Notes: generated by a model from the letters alone, not told the origin. DNA of 64,000 bases from Sphingomonas abietis (GCF_027625475.1 NZ_CP115174.1:930001-994000), one strand, 5' to 3'. Counted from the first letter of the stretch, positions 36,456 through 45,367 are shown. Program-made: numbers and translations.

Positions 36456-36564
36456 CGATGCATCCTCCCGATATGATCGACCGACGCTCGATCGTCGCAC
36501 GATGGGCGGCGACGATCGCATCGGCGGCTTTTGCCGGATGTCATGCCCCGCCGAGGCGCGGTTG

Positions 36565-37116
36565 TCAGCCTGCTTTCGTCCCCTGCCGGACGATCCAGTT
36601 CCGCGCCTGCTCGCACAGGGCCGCAGTCGCCTCGCTCGAATCGAGGATCAGGGCCGCTTCGTCGGCGCCGGGCGGTTCGAGCGTCTGCAACTGGCTGGTG
36701 AGAAGGCTGGGCGGCATATAATGGCCAGGCCGATTGCCCAGCCGCCGCGTGAGTTCCTGCGCATTGGTCTCGAGCATCACGAAGACCGTCGGAATATGCG
36801 CGGCGCCGGCCAGCCTTTCGCGATAAACCCGCTTGAGAGCCGAGCAGGCCGTCACCACGAGACCGTCCGATGTCGCGGCCTCGCCGGAGGCCGCGCCGAG
36901 CCTGTCGAGCCATGGCCAGCGATCCTCGTCGGTGAGGGGGATCGAGGCGCGCATCTTCGCGACATTCTCTGCCGAGTGGAAATCGTCGCCTTCCAGGAAA
37001 GCGCAACCGAGCTGCGCCGCGAGCATCCGGCCGAGCGTCGACTTTCCGCTGCCACTGACGCCCATCACGATGATGGCAAGCGGGGCATCTTGGCCCCTGG
37101 TGGCTTCGCCCTGCAC
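36565..37116 (-). CDS. gntK: Gluconokinase
   Basis: 183-residue cytoplasmic kinase phosphorylating gluconate to 6-phosphogluconate. The P-loop GVSGSGKST lies near the N-terminus, EGDDFHSAENVAKM is the gluconate-binding signature and CSALKRVYRERL follows, all typical of GntK/IdnK. I chose the GTG at 37116, preceded by AAGGAG at six bases; an upstream in-frame extension to 37221 is not family sequence. No gluconate permease, edd or eda is in the window, so the substrate may come from a periplasmic oxidation or another locus. It lies between a LysR regulator and the esterase gene, on the same strand. Confidence 0.92.
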   Translation of the reverse strand: MQGEATRGQDAPLAIIVMGVSGSGKSTLGRMLAAQLGCAFLEGDDFHSAENVAKMRASIPLTDEDRWPWLDRLGAASGEAATSDGLVVTACSALKRVYRERLAGAAHIPTVFVMLETNAQELTRRLGNRPGHYMPPSLLTSQLQTLEPPGADEAALILDSSEATAALCEQARNWIVRQGTKAG

Positions 37117-37224
37117 GCACGTCTCCTTCGCTGCTTCTATCGGGTGGCTAACATCACAGATCCGATAAGCCGGCAAGCGTAGCCCGTCCGGCACGGCCTG
37201 CGCCGGCCCAATCCCCGGCAACCT

Positions 37225-38133
37225 CTAGATTTCCGCCTCCACCCCGGCCGCCAGCGCGAAGCGCTCCAGCAGCCAGCCTGCCGCGGGGCCGGGGGGAGCA
37301 TCGGTGCGATAGACGCCATCGAACTTGTAGATGACGCCGGTGTGATCGGGCATGTCGAGCTTGACCAGCGTGCCCGCGACCAGATCGCTCTCGATCAGCG
37401 GGATCGGCATATGGCCCCAGCCGACTCCCTCGCGCAGCAATTGGTGCCTGGCACCGAGATCGGCGAGCCGCCAGGTGCGGTCGCTGATCACCGAGAAATC
37501 GCGCCCGGCGGTGAGCGGCGAGCGATCGGTCAGCACCAACTGGATATGCTCGCGCCCGGCACCGGGACGCAGCCGGCCTCGGGCCAGCGGATGATCGGGC
37601 GCGGCGACGGGGATCAGCGGCACCGATCCCAGCGCGATGTGCTCCAGCCCATCGACCTCCAGCGACAGCGGGCCGCCGATCGCGATCGAGGCGCGGCCAT
37701 CCAGCACCAGCGCCACCACCGCGCCCAGCGCCTCGACATGGAGGCGCAGCGTCACCGTCGGAAATTCGCGCGCGAACGCCTTGAGCACCGATCCCAGCCA
37801 GGCGCTCGGCCACATCACGTCGACCGCGACGCTGACCTCAGGCTCCAGCCCCTGGGTCAGCCCCTTCACCTTGGCGCGCAGGCCGTCCATGCCATGGGCG
37901 ATGGCATGGGCTTCGGCGAGCACCGATTTGCCGGCCGGGGTCAGCACCGGCTTGCGTGTCCCCTCCCGGTCGAACAGCAGGATGCCGAGCTGCGCCTCCA
38001 GATTGGCGATGCCGTAGCTGATCACCGAGGTCGCCCGATTGAGCTTGCGCCCGGCCGCCGCGAAGCTGCCGGTCTCGACGACGCTCAAGAAGATGCGCAA
38101 CTGATCGTAAGTGGGCGTGCCGGGGCTCGACAT
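37225..38133 (-). CDS. LysR-family transcriptional regulator
   Basis: 302-residue DNA-binding regulator. The N-terminal winged helix-turn-helix (residues about 9-66: FLSVVETGSFAAAGRKLNRATSVISYGIANLE) is followed by a periplasmic-binding-protein-like effector domain (SVAVDVMWPSAWLGSVLKAF onwards). The LysR family usually represses itself and controls a divergent neighbour; the divergent gene at 38227 and the TCCGC/GCGGA-type inverted site at 38179-38197 fit that. It could also act on the co-oriented gluconokinase genes. The effector is not known. Confidence 0.92.
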   Translation of the reverse strand: MSSPGTPTYDQLRIFLSVVETGSFAAAGRKLNRATSVISYGIANLEAQLGILLFDREGTRKPVLTPAGKSVLAEAHAIAHGMDGLRAKVKGLTQGLEPEVSVAVDVMWPSAWLGSVLKAFAREFPTVTLRLHVEALGAVVALVLDGRASIAIGGPLSLEVDGLEHIALGSVPLIPVAAPDHPLARGRLRPGAGREHIQLVLTDRSPLTAGRDFSVISDRTWRLADLGARHQLLREGVGWGHMPIPLIESDLVAGTLVKLDMPDHTGVIYKFDGVYRTDAPPGPAAGWLLERFALAAGVEAEI

Positions 38134-38178
38134 ATCAAATTCCTCGAACGTTTTGACAGAGACTATCTGGATGATGCG

Positions 38179-38197
38179 CTAAGCGAAACTCCGCTAA
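38179..38197. promoter_or_regulatory. Candidate LysR operator
   Basis: Imperfect inverted repeat ctaagcgaaactccgctaa in the 93-base region between the LysR gene and the divergent small gene, with AGCG/CGCT as core half sites. Position and symmetry fit a LysR box; no direct support. Confidence 0.35.
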
Positions 38198-38226
38198 TCG
38201 ATTGTTCATCGGAAGGGAGCCAGATC

Positions 38227-38547
38227 ATGCTGATGGTCGATATCAAAGCGCAGCCTCATCTCACCACAGCGGAATGGCAGGCGGTCACCGTCGCGTTGCG
38301 CGACGCCGCGCGCTTCGGTTGCGCTGCGCCGCAGGGCAAGCCGGAGGGGCGCGTCTCGCGCCTGTTCCGCGCGCTGACCGGCATCGAGCAGCCCCGCCCG
38401 CTCGCCGATCCACGCCTCGATGCGGTGCGCCGCTTCGTCTGCGCCAGCCGCCGCAATGTGGCGCGCGCGCGAGAGATCGCGTCGGAACTGATGGCGATGG
38501 GCTATAGCCGGGACCAGATCGAGGCCTTGCGGATCGTCGCCGCCTGA
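38227..38547 (+). CDS. Small hypothetical protein divergent from the LysR gene
   Basis: 106 residues, cytoplasmic, no signal peptide or membrane segment, mainly helical. It begins with KAQPHLTTAEWQAVTVALRDA, and its C-terminal half is basic (RRFVCASRRNVARAREIASELMAMGY), with an RxxxA helix pattern that may bind nucleic acid or a partner. I do not recognise the family. The ATG at 38227 has GGAAGGGAG upstream; the open frame continues far upstream antisense to LysR without homologous sequence, so that extension is not coding. Being divergent from LysR it is a likely target of that regulator. Confidence 0.65.
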   Translation: MLMVDIKAQPHLTTAEWQAVTVALRDAARFGCAAPQGKPEGRVSRLFRALTGIEQPRPLADPRLDAVRRFVCASRRNVARAREIASELMAMGYSRDQIEALRIVAA

Positions 38548-38582
38548 CCTGTCGCGGGGTGGCGTGTTGGCTGTGACTTGTT

Positions 38583-38607
38583 GAGATTGTCATGATGTGA
38601 CAGTCTC
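38583..38607. promoter_or_regulatory. Palindrome next to the start codon of the ScfR-type regulator
   Basis: GAGATTGTCA and TGACAGTCTC form a 10-bp inverted repeat (one mismatch) with a five-base centre. It ends five bases before the ATG at 38613, in the place of a Shine-Dalgarno, which is otherwise not visible. It looks like an autoregulatory operator; if transcription starts inside it, the mRNA would have a very short leader. Confidence 0.5.
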
Positions 38608-38612
38608 GGCCC

Positions 38613-40016
38613 ATGACCAGCGCCGCCGATCGCAAGCTCTACCTCGGCCCAAGGCTGCGCGTGCTGCGGCGCGAACTGGGCCTCAACCAGACGAACATGG
38701 CCGAGGAACTGGGCGTCTCTCCCTCCTACCTCAACCATCTCGAGCGCAACCAGCGGCCGTTGACCGCGCAGATGCTGCTCCGCCTCGCCAGCACCTATGA
38801 CATCGACATGCGCGATTTCGTCGCCGGCGCCAACGAGGCGGCGGCGAGCGACCTGCACGAGATCTTCGCCGATGGCCTCGTCCGCGATATCGGCATTCCG
38901 CGCCACGAGGTGATGGAGGTCGCCGAAAATTATCCCAGCGTCGCCGAGGCGGTGACGCGGATGTACCGCGCGCTCACCGATCTGCGCCGGATGCCCGAGC
39001 GGATCGGGCAGTTGGGCAGCGCGCCGTCCGCGACCGCGTCGCCGCTCGACTGGCTCCGCGAATATCTCGACGGCAAGCGCAATCATTTCGACGAGCTCGA
39101 CCAGGCGGCCGAGGCGCTGTCGCTCGAACTTTCGGGTGCGGGGCCGGATGCGCTGCGCGAGGAGATGCTTCGGCGGCTCGGCGACATCTACGGCATCGTG
39201 GTGCGGGTGATGCCGGAGGATGTGCTGTCCGGATCGCTGCGCCATTATGATTTCCACCGCCGACGGCTGATGCTGTCCGAGCGGCTGCCTGCCGAGAGCC
39301 GGTTGTTCGGCATCGCCTATCAGTTGGCGATGCAGGCGCTCCACAAGCCGATCGCAGCGGCGGTCGAGCGCGCCGCCCCGCCGGACGAGGAGGCCGCAGG
39401 GCTCGCCCGCGTCGCCTTTGCCAACTATGCCGCCGCCGCGATCCTGATGCCCTATGCGCGCTTCCTGGAGACGGCGGAGAAGAGCCGGGTCGATTTCGAT
39501 CTGCTCGCTGCACGCTTCGGCGTGTCGTTCGAACAGGCGGCGCACCGGCTGACGACGCTGGGGCGGCAGGGGGCGCGTGGCATCCCCTTCTTCCTGCTCA
39601 AGCTGGATGCGGCGGGCAATGTCTCGAAGCGCTTTTCCGGCGAATCGATGCCGATCGCGCGCTTCGGCGGCGGTTGCCCGCGCTGGGGCGTGCAGCGTGC
39701 CTTCCGCCTGCCCGGCGAGACGATCGCAGCGCTCGTCGAGGCGCCTGACGAGACCCGTTACGTGACGTTCGCGCGGGCGATCCCGCGCACCGCCGCGCCG
39801 GGGCTGGTAACGATCGTGCTGGGCTGCGAGGCGAAGCATTCGGCTGCGATCGGGGCTGCGGCCGGACTCGGCGACGTGCCGATCCCGATCGGCCCGGCCT
39901 GCCACCTGTGCGAGCGCCGGCATTGCCCGGAACGCGCCTTGCCGCCGGTGACCCGCGCGCTCGATCTCAACCCCTATCAGCGGCCGGCATCGCCCTATCC
40001 GTTTCGGGCGACCTGA
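38613..40016 (+). CDS. XRE-family regulator of the ScfR/RamB type
   Basis: 467-residue cytoplasmic regulator. Residues about 12-65 are a Cro/C1 helix-turn-helix (RLRVLRRELGLNQTNMAEEL, then SYLNHLERNQRPLT). The middle part corresponds to the IrrE-like domain of the family but the zinc-protease HExxH is absent (FGIAYQLAMQALH). The C-terminal part carries CHLCERRHCPERA, the cysteine-rich end found in short-chain-fatty-acid regulators such as ScfR and in RamB. Family members control acetate, propionate and methylcitrate metabolism; the target here is not evident. A palindrome directly before the ATG suggests autoregulation. It converges with the chemoreceptor gene, 25 bases away. Confidence 0.88.
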   Translation: MTSAADRKLYLGPRLRVLRRELGLNQTNMAEELGVSPSYLNHLERNQRPLTAQMLLRLASTYDIDMRDFVAGANEAAASDLHEIFADGLVRDIGIPRHEVMEVAENYPSVAEAVTRMYRALTDLRRMPERIGQLGSAPSATASPLDWLREYLDGKRNHFDELDQAAEALSLELSGAGPDALREEMLRRLGDIYGIVVRVMPEDVLSGSLRHYDFHRRRLMLSERLPAESRLFGIAYQLAMQALHKPIAAAVERAAPPDEEAAGLARVAFANYAAAAILMPYARFLETAEKSRVDFDLLAARFGVSFEQAAHRLTTLGRQGARGIPFFLLKLDAAGNVSKRFSGESMPIARFGGGCPRWGVQRAFRLPGETIAALVEAPDETRYVTFARAIPRTAAPGLVTIVLGCEAKHSAAIGAAAGLGDVPIPIGPACHLCERRHCPERALPPVTRALDLNPYQRPASPYPFRAT

Positions 40017-40041
40017 TCGAGCGCCGGCATTCGCCGACGGG

Positions 40042-41571
40042 TCAGGCGGCGCGGAGGTGGTTGACGAAGGTGTCGGTGGCGTTCTGGAGCGTCTCGGCAT
40101 GGCGCAAGAGCGCGCCGGCCGCGCCCTTCACCCGGCCGGACAGCTGTTCGGCGGCCGAGGCGCTTTCGGACACGCTGGCGATCCGGTCGGCCATCGCGTC
40201 CATGCCGGCGGCGGCTTCGTCGGCGCTCTGTTCGATGCTGGAGGCGGCGACGCGCTGTTCGTCCACTGCGCCGCGAATGGCGGCAGCCGCCTCGGTCAGT
40301 TCGGCGATGGCGGCGGCGACATGCTCGAAGCTCTGCTCCGCTTCGCTGGCGCCGATGTTCATGCCCGAGATGATACCGCTGATCTCGCCGGTGGCATGGG
40401 CGGCCTGGCTGGCGAGCGCCTTCACCTCCTGCGCGACGATCGCGAAGCCGCGCCCGGATTCGCCGGCGCGGGCGGCCTCGATGGTGGCGTTGAGCGCGAG
40501 CAGATTGGTCTGGGAGGCGATGGTCGAGATCATGTGCGCGAAGGCGCCGACATCGACCGTCCGGTGCGCCAGCGCACGAACCGCCTTGTCGCCATGGGCG
40601 GAGCGGTTGCGGGCATGATCGGTCAGTTCGGCCTGCTGGGTCACGTTGACGGCGATGCTGCCGATCGAGCGCGAGAGGGTGCTCACCCCGCCGGCGACCG
40701 AGCGTGCGGCATCCTTGGTCTGGACCGCGGCGGCGGCGACATCGGCCGCTTGGCGCCCGGTGTTGCGGGCGAGGGCATCGAGCGAGCGCGCCGACTCCTC
40801 GAGCGTGGACGCGGCGATGCCCACCGCCGAGGCGACCCCCGTGATCGAGCGTTCGAATTCGGCGGCCAGTTCCAGCAGCGCGTTGCGACGGAGATGCGAG
40901 ACCTCCGCTTCGGCCTGCTTGCGGCGCGCGCGTTCCGCCGCGGCGCGCCGTTCCAGGGCTTCGGTGGTCGCCAGCGCCCGCTCCGCATTTTCCCGTGCGG
41001 CCTGGGCTTCGGCCGCCAGAATCTCGCTGGTCTCGCGCTGGATACCCTGCTTCACGATCATCGCGCGCAACTGGTTGGTGATATAGCCCAGCACCGCGCA
41101 TTGCATCGCCACGGCTACGGCATGGATCAGCACGCGAGAGACGCCGCCACCGCCCTGGAACACCCAAGCGGGCGCGAGCACGCTCAGCAGCAGATGGTGG
41201 ATGGCGACCACCGTGCCGGCGATCATCAGCGGGCGCCAGTCGCACAGGATGGTCAGCATCGCGAGCGAGGCGAAGAAATAAAGGTGCATGTCGGCCTGCC
41301 AGATCGCACCCTGCATGACGAACACCAGCAGCGCCGGCTGGACGGCCAGCATCACCGCCACCGCGTTGCGTGCGCCGACATCGTAGCGACCGCGCACCGC
41401 GCAGAATGTCGGTATCAGGTTGACCAGGCAGCCGATGGCAAACGCTTCCCACCCAGGCTTGCCGGCAAAGATCAAGGACAGGACGAACAGCACCGCCACG
41501 AAGATCCAGCCCGCGCCGGTCAGCAGGCGGATGCCGTTACGGCGCAGGTCGTCGAGGTCGCGGACGATCAT
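40042..41571 (-). CDS. Membrane methyl-accepting chemotaxis-type receptor
   Basis: 509-residue receptor with about six N-terminal transmembrane segments (residues about 15-190, a MASE-like sensor with no large periplasmic loop), no HAMP domain, a coiled coil, and a typical MCP signalling region with [17 protein letters not shown] and [10 protein letters not shown]. The sensor would detect a membrane or intramembrane signal. I selected the ATG at 41571 because it overlaps the stop of the upstream small exported protein (ATGA), which implies coupled translation; a GTG/ATG at 41592 would extend into that gene. No che or fla genes are in the window. Confidence 0.9.
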   Translation of the reverse strand: MIVRDLDDLRRNGIRLLTGAGWIFVAVLFVLSLIFAGKPGWEAFAIGCLVNLIPTFCAVRGRYDVGARNAVAVMLAVQPALLVFVMQGAIWQADMHLYFFASLAMLTILCDWRPLMIAGTVVAIHHLLLSVLAPAWVFQGGGGVSRVLIHAVAVAMQCAVLGYITNQLRAMIVKQGIQRETSEILAAEAQAARENAERALATTEALERRAAAERARRKQAEAEVSHLRRNALLELAAEFERSITGVASAVGIAASTLEESARSLDALARNTGRQAADVAAAAVQTKDAARSVAGGVSTLSRSIGSIAVNVTQQAELTDHARNRSAHGDKAVRALAHRTVDVGAFAHMISTIASQTNLLALNATIEAARAGESGRGFAIVAQEVKALASQAAHATGEISGIISGMNIGASEAEQSFEHVAAAIAELTEAAAAIRGAVDEQRVAASSIEQSADEAAAGMDAMADRIASVSESASAAEQLSGRVKGAAGALLRHAETLQNATDTFVNHLRAA

Positions 41572-41897
41572 GCCTGGCTTTCCGCGCCGCAACCGCCGGG
41601 AGGCGTAGCGAGCACGAGGGTCGCATGGTGCAGCAGATAGCCGGAAAAGTCGGCACGGCGCCCTTCCACGAGCAGCGAGCCTGGCAGCGGCCCGGTGCCG
41701 ATCAGGCGAATGTCCCCGTGCAGGACGGTCGCCGGGAGGGTGAGGGCCGCGCTGGCGGTCAACGGCACCAGGGTCATCTGCCCCTGTGCGGGCGGCGCGA
41801 GCAGCAGCCAGCCCATGGCGGTGCAGGCGATGACCGCCTGCAAGCCGATCAAGCGGCTATGGCCGCGTCCGGCCTGTTTCTTCGAAGCGGCGTTCAT
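41568..41897 (-). CDS. Small exported or membrane protein coupled to the chemoreceptor
   Basis: 109-residue protein with a basic N-terminus, a hydrophobic segment at residues about 18-38 ending AQG, and a short mature part ([15 protein letters not shown], then [21 protein letters not shown]), predicted beta-rich. It has one cysteine near the end (GGCGAES). I do not recognise the family. Its TGA overlaps the receptor ATG, which makes it a probable partner, for example a periplasmic ligand-binding or modulating protein. A CtrA-like site lies 25 bases upstream of its ATG. Confidence 0.65.
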   Translation of the reverse strand: MNAASKKQAGRGHSRLIGLQAVIACTAMGWLLLAPPAQGQMTLVPLTASAALTLPATVLHGDIRLIGTGPLPGSLLVEGRRADFSGYLLHHATLVLATPPGGCGAESQA

Positions 41898-41921
41898 CTC
41901 CGCCCGTTTCGGAGAATAGCT

Positions 41922-41936
41922 TTAGCAAGCGATTAA
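41922..41936. promoter_or_regulatory. Candidate CtrA binding site upstream of the receptor pair
   Basis: On the minus strand, TTAA-N7-CTAA matches the CtrA consensus TTAA-N7-TTAA at seven of eight bases. It lies in the 64-base region before the small exported protein gene. In alphaproteobacteria CtrA commonly controls motility and chemotaxis genes. Match only; no experimental support. Confidence 0.4.
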
Positions 41937-41961
41937 CCCTCAGCAAAAATTCGACCAAAGG

Positions 41962-43917
41962 CTAAATAATCGCCGCGCCCAGCCGGGTCGCGCGCCGGTA
42001 GGAGAAAGCGAGCAGCGCCGCGAACAGGATCGCGCCGCCGATCATCGCGATGGTCGCGAAACCGTCGCCGACGACGGCCAGCGGCATCGGGTTGAGCGTG
42101 ATCGAGATCGGGATGGCGAGGATCACGCCGAACAGGCTCTCGCCGACGATCAGCCCCGATGCCATCAGCACGCCGATGCGTTGGGCGGCGGGCGAGGGGT
42201 TCTTCTTCTCCCACCAATGGCCGAGGAAGGCACCGATGATCACCGGCAGCGTCGCCGACATCGGCAGATAGATGCCGATGCCGACGCCGAGCGGCGGCAG
42301 GCGGAGCCTGCCGGTGCGGCCCAGCCAGCCGTCGAGCGCGATCAGCGCGAAGCCGATCAGTCCGCCGATGCCGATCAGGCTCCAGTCGAGATCATGGCTC
42401 AGCACGCCCTTGGCGAGCGCGGAGATCAGCAGCGCCTGCGGGGCGGGCAGCGGGTGCGGGTGGAGCGCCGACATCTCGCCGAAGCCATAGGCCCTGGCGA
42501 GCAGGTTGAGCACCGGCGGGATGGTCAGCGCGCCGGCGATCACGCCGACCATCAGCGCGACCTGCTGCTTCCACGGCGTCGCGCCGACCAATTGGCCGGT
42601 CTTGAGATCCTGGAGATTGTCGTTGGCGATGGTCGCCGCCGAGAAGATGATCGCGGTGGCGAACAGCGCGAAGGCGATCATGTGCGCCGATGCGGCGGCC
42701 GGCACGAACGGCGCTACCGCAACGGCGAGCAGGATCGCGGCGCCGAGGATGGCGAGGATGCCGACGCCCGAGAGCGGGCTGTTCGAGGCGCCGATCAGCC
42801 CGGCCATATAGCCGCACACCGAGGCGACGATGATCGCGCCGACATAGATATAGAGGGTGCCGCCGATCGCCAGCGGCCAGGCGATCGGCGCCAGCGGTCC
42901 ACCCTGGGCGAAGTGCGCGAGCAGCCCGACGATCGGCACGATCAGCGCCGCCGAGATTGCGCCGACGAACGCCACCGGCATGTCGCGCTCCTCGATCGGC
43001 AGCGCCGCGCCGCCCGGTCCCTTGCGCGCCTTGGACGAGGCGGCGGCCTCGCGCAGGCCCTTGGCGATCGGCAGGATCAGCTTGGCCAGCGTCCACAGCG
43101 CCGCGACGCCGATCACGCCTGCGCCGATGAAGCGGACCTCGTGGCTCCATACGCCTTGCGCCACGTCGGCGGCGGGGCCGGCCGCGCCGTGGAGCGCGGT
43201 CAGCAGCGGGGTCGCCGCGCCGAAGCCGATGAACAGGCCGAGCAGCATCGCCGCGCCGACCGACAGGCCGACCAGATGGCCGACGCCCATCAGCGCGAAG
43301 GACAGGCCGAAATCGATCCCGGTCGCCGCCGGCCCGATGCGGAACCAGGCGAAGGCCTCGGCCGCCGTCAGCCGCATCGCGCTGAGCAGGGCGTACAGCG
43401 TCGAGACGGCGCTGCCGGTGAGCAGCGCCGTCAGGCCAGCCCTGCTCTCCTCGACACCCGCGCTGCCGGCATCGTCGTCGCTGCCGATCTTGAGCACTTC
43501 GGCGGCGGCGCAGCCTTCGGGGAAGGGCAGGTCCGATCCGGTGACCAGCGCGCGGCGGAGCGGGATCGAGAACATCACGCCGAGCAGCCCGCCGGTCGCG
43601 CAGATCAGGAAGCTCTGCCAGAACGGGAAATCGGCCCACCAGCCGACCATGATCAGGCCGGGCAGCACGAAGATGATCGAGCCGAGCGTGCCGGCCGCCG
43701 ATGCCACCGTCTGCACGATGTTGTTCTGGAGGATACCGGAGCGGCCGAGCGCCTTCAGCACCACCATCGAGATCACCGCCGCCGGGATCGAGGTGGAGAA
43801 GGTGAGGCCGACCTTGAGGCCGAGGAACACATTGGCGGCGGTGAAGATCAACGTCAGCAGCGATCCGAGCACCAGCGCGCCGATCGTGAGCTCATTATCC
43901 GTCTTCGCGCGCGCCAT
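41962..43917 (-). CDS. OPT-family oligopeptide transporter
   Basis: 651-residue polytopic membrane transporter with about 14-16 hydrophobic segments. It opens with NELTIGALVLGSLLTLIFTAANVFLGLKVGLTFSTS in separate pieces and shows FPEGCAAAEVLKIG and NDNLQDLKTGQLVGATPWKQQ, signatures of the bacterial OPT family (peptide or metal-chelate uptake driven by protons). Start at 43917, with AAGGGA upstream; the in-frame opening to 44199 is antisense to the divergent gene. It is divergent from an exported amidohydrolase of the dipeptidase type, so uptake of peptides is a plausible shared task. No partner ATPase, as expected for OPT. Confidence 0.92.
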   Translation of the reverse strand: MARAKTDNELTIGALVLGSLLTLIFTAANVFLGLKVGLTFSTSIPAAVISMVVLKALGRSGILQNNIVQTVASAAGTLGSIIFVLPGLIMVGWWADFPFWQSFLICATGGLLGVMFSIPLRRALVTGSDLPFPEGCAAAEVLKIGSDDDAGSAGVEESRAGLTALLTGSAVSTLYALLSAMRLTAAEAFAWFRIGPAATGIDFGLSFALMGVGHLVGLSVGAAMLLGLFIGFGAATPLLTALHGAAGPAADVAQGVWSHEVRFIGAGVIGVAALWTLAKLILPIAKGLREAAASSKARKGPGGAALPIEERDMPVAFVGAISAALIVPIVGLLAHFAQGGPLAPIAWPLAIGGTLYIYVGAIIVASVCGYMAGLIGASNSPLSGVGILAILGAAILLAVAVAPFVPAAASAHMIAFALFATAIIFSAATIANDNLQDLKTGQLVGATPWKQQVALMVGVIAGALTIPPVLNLLARAYGFGEMSALHPHPLPAPQALLISALAKGVLSHDLDWSLIGIGGLIGFALIALDGWLGRTGRLRLPPLGVGIGIYLPMSATLPVIIGAFLGHWWEKKNPSPAAQRIGVLMASGLIVGESLFGVILAIPISITLNPMPLAVVGDGFATIAMIGGAILFAALLAFSYRRATRLGAAII

Positions 43918-44038
43918 GTCGGTCCCTTGTCGTGTCGCGCTCTTGTCGGCGAGCCACAGGCCGGGGGCAAACGCTTTTTGCCGTTGACGCATGGCGGGGG
44001 AGCATACTCTATACGGTCGGGCAACAAGGGGATCGGGC

Positions 44039-45316
44039 ATGCGTCGACTGAGTTTCATGGTGGCGGCTTGGGCGGCGTCCACCGCCATCGTGCCGGCCAC
44101 GGCTGCGACCGTGGTGGTCACGGCGGCGAAGATGGTCGACGTGCTGGCCGGCAAGGAAGTCGATCGGCCGCAGGTGACGATCACCGACGGCCGCATCACC
44201 GCGGTCGGCCATCAGGGCGATGCCGTGCCGGAGGGCGCGAAGACGATAGACCTTGGCAACCGCACGTTGCTGCCCGGCCTGATCGACATGCATGTCCACC
44301 TGACCAGCGATCCCACGCTGAGCGGCTACCAGTCGCTCAATTATACCGACAGCTTCTGGATGGTGGTCGGCGTCGCCAACGCCAGGAAGACGCTGGAGGC
44401 GGGATTCACCACGGTGCGCAATGTCGGATCGGATCATTATGACGACGTCGCGCTCAAGGAGGGGATCGAGCATGGCTACATCCCCGGCCCGCGTATCGTG
44501 CCGGCGACCTATATTCTCGGCGTGACCGGCGGCCATGGCGACTTCACCGAATTCCCGCCGTCGATCGAGACGCCGAGCGACAATATCGCCAATTCGCCGG
44601 ACGCATTCCGCGCGCTGGTCCGCAAGGTCCACAAATATGGCGCGGAGGTGATCAAGGTCGCGATGACCGGGGGCGTTCTCTCCAAGGGCGATTCGGTCGG
44701 CGCCGAACAGGTGTCGCCCGCCGAGATCCAGGCGATCGTGGACGAGGCGCATCGGCTGGGGATGCGGGTCGCGGTCCATGCCCATGGCACCGAGGGGATC
44801 AACGATGCGCTGCGGGCCGGCGTCGATACCATCGAACATGCCAGCCTTGCCGACGAGGAAAGCTTCAAGCTCGCCAAGGCGCATGGCGCCTGGTTCGACA
44901 TGGATATCTATGACGACGACTATATCCTGGCGGAAGGGGCCAAGAACGGCGTCTTCCCCGAGAGCATGGCCAAGGAGAAGATGGTCGGCCTCAAGCAGCG
45001 CCAGACCTTCCGCGCGGCCCATGCGGCGGGCGTGAAGATGCTGTTCGGCACCGATGGCGGCGTCTACCCCAATGGCTTCAACGCCCGCCAGTTCGCGACG
45101 ATGGTGCAATGGGGCATGACCCCGATCGAGGCGATCCAGGCCTCCACCAAGAACGCCGCCGAGGCGCTCGACAAGACCAGGGATGTCGGTGCGATCGAGG
45201 TCGGTCGCTATGGCGATCTGATCGCGGTGGACGGCGATCCGCTGCAGGATGTCGTCCTGCTCCAGCATCCGAGCTTCGTGATGAAGGGCGGCGAGGTGGT
45301 CAAGGCACCGCAATAA
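44039..45316 (+). CDS. Exported metal-dependent amidohydrolase (Xaa-Pro dipeptidase/prolidase-like)
   Basis: 425-residue periplasmic amidohydrolase. The ATG at 44039 has AAGGGG upstream and opens a signal peptide (residues about 1-22, ending ATAA). The metal-binding HVH is in GLIDMHVHLTSDP, the bridging lysine is in AEVIKVAMTGG, later histidines are VHAHGTEG and TIEHAS, and FGTDGGVYPNGFN carries the catalytic Asp. The family includes bacterial prolidases and related dipeptidases of subtype Sgx9260. It is divergent from the OPT peptide transporter; hydrolysis in the periplasm followed by import would be a sensible unit, but this is inference. Confidence 0.9.
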   Translation: MRRLSFMVAAWAASTAIVPATAATVVVTAAKMVDVLAGKEVDRPQVTITDGRITAVGHQGDAVPEGAKTIDLGNRTLLPGLIDMHVHLTSDPTLSGYQSLNYTDSFWMVVGVANARKTLEAGFTTVRNVGSDHYDDVALKEGIEHGYIPGPRIVPATYILGVTGGHGDFTEFPPSIETPSDNIANSPDAFRALVRKVHKYGAEVIKVAMTGGVLSKGDSVGAEQVSPAEIQAIVDEAHRLGMRVAVHAHGTEGINDALRAGVDTIEHASLADEESFKLAKAHGAWFDMDIYDDDYILAEGAKNGVFPESMAKEKMVGLKQRQTFRAAHAAGVKMLFGTDGGVYPNGFNARQFATMVQWGMTPIEAIQASTKNAAEALDKTRDVGAIEVGRYGDLIAVDGDPLQDVVLLQHPSFVMKGGEVVKAPQ

Positions 45317-45320
45317 GACC

Positions 45321-45355
45321 GGGGCCTTCTCCCGCGACGGCGGGAAAAGGCCTGA
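45321..45355 (+). terminator. Hairpin between the amidohydrolase gene and opgH
   Basis: A 13-bp imperfect stem (ggccttctcccgc with gcgggaaaaggcc) between two convergent genes, no clear T tract on either strand. Probable bidirectional terminator of moderate strength. Confidence 0.5.
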
Positions 45356-45367
45356 GCCGGCGCCCGG

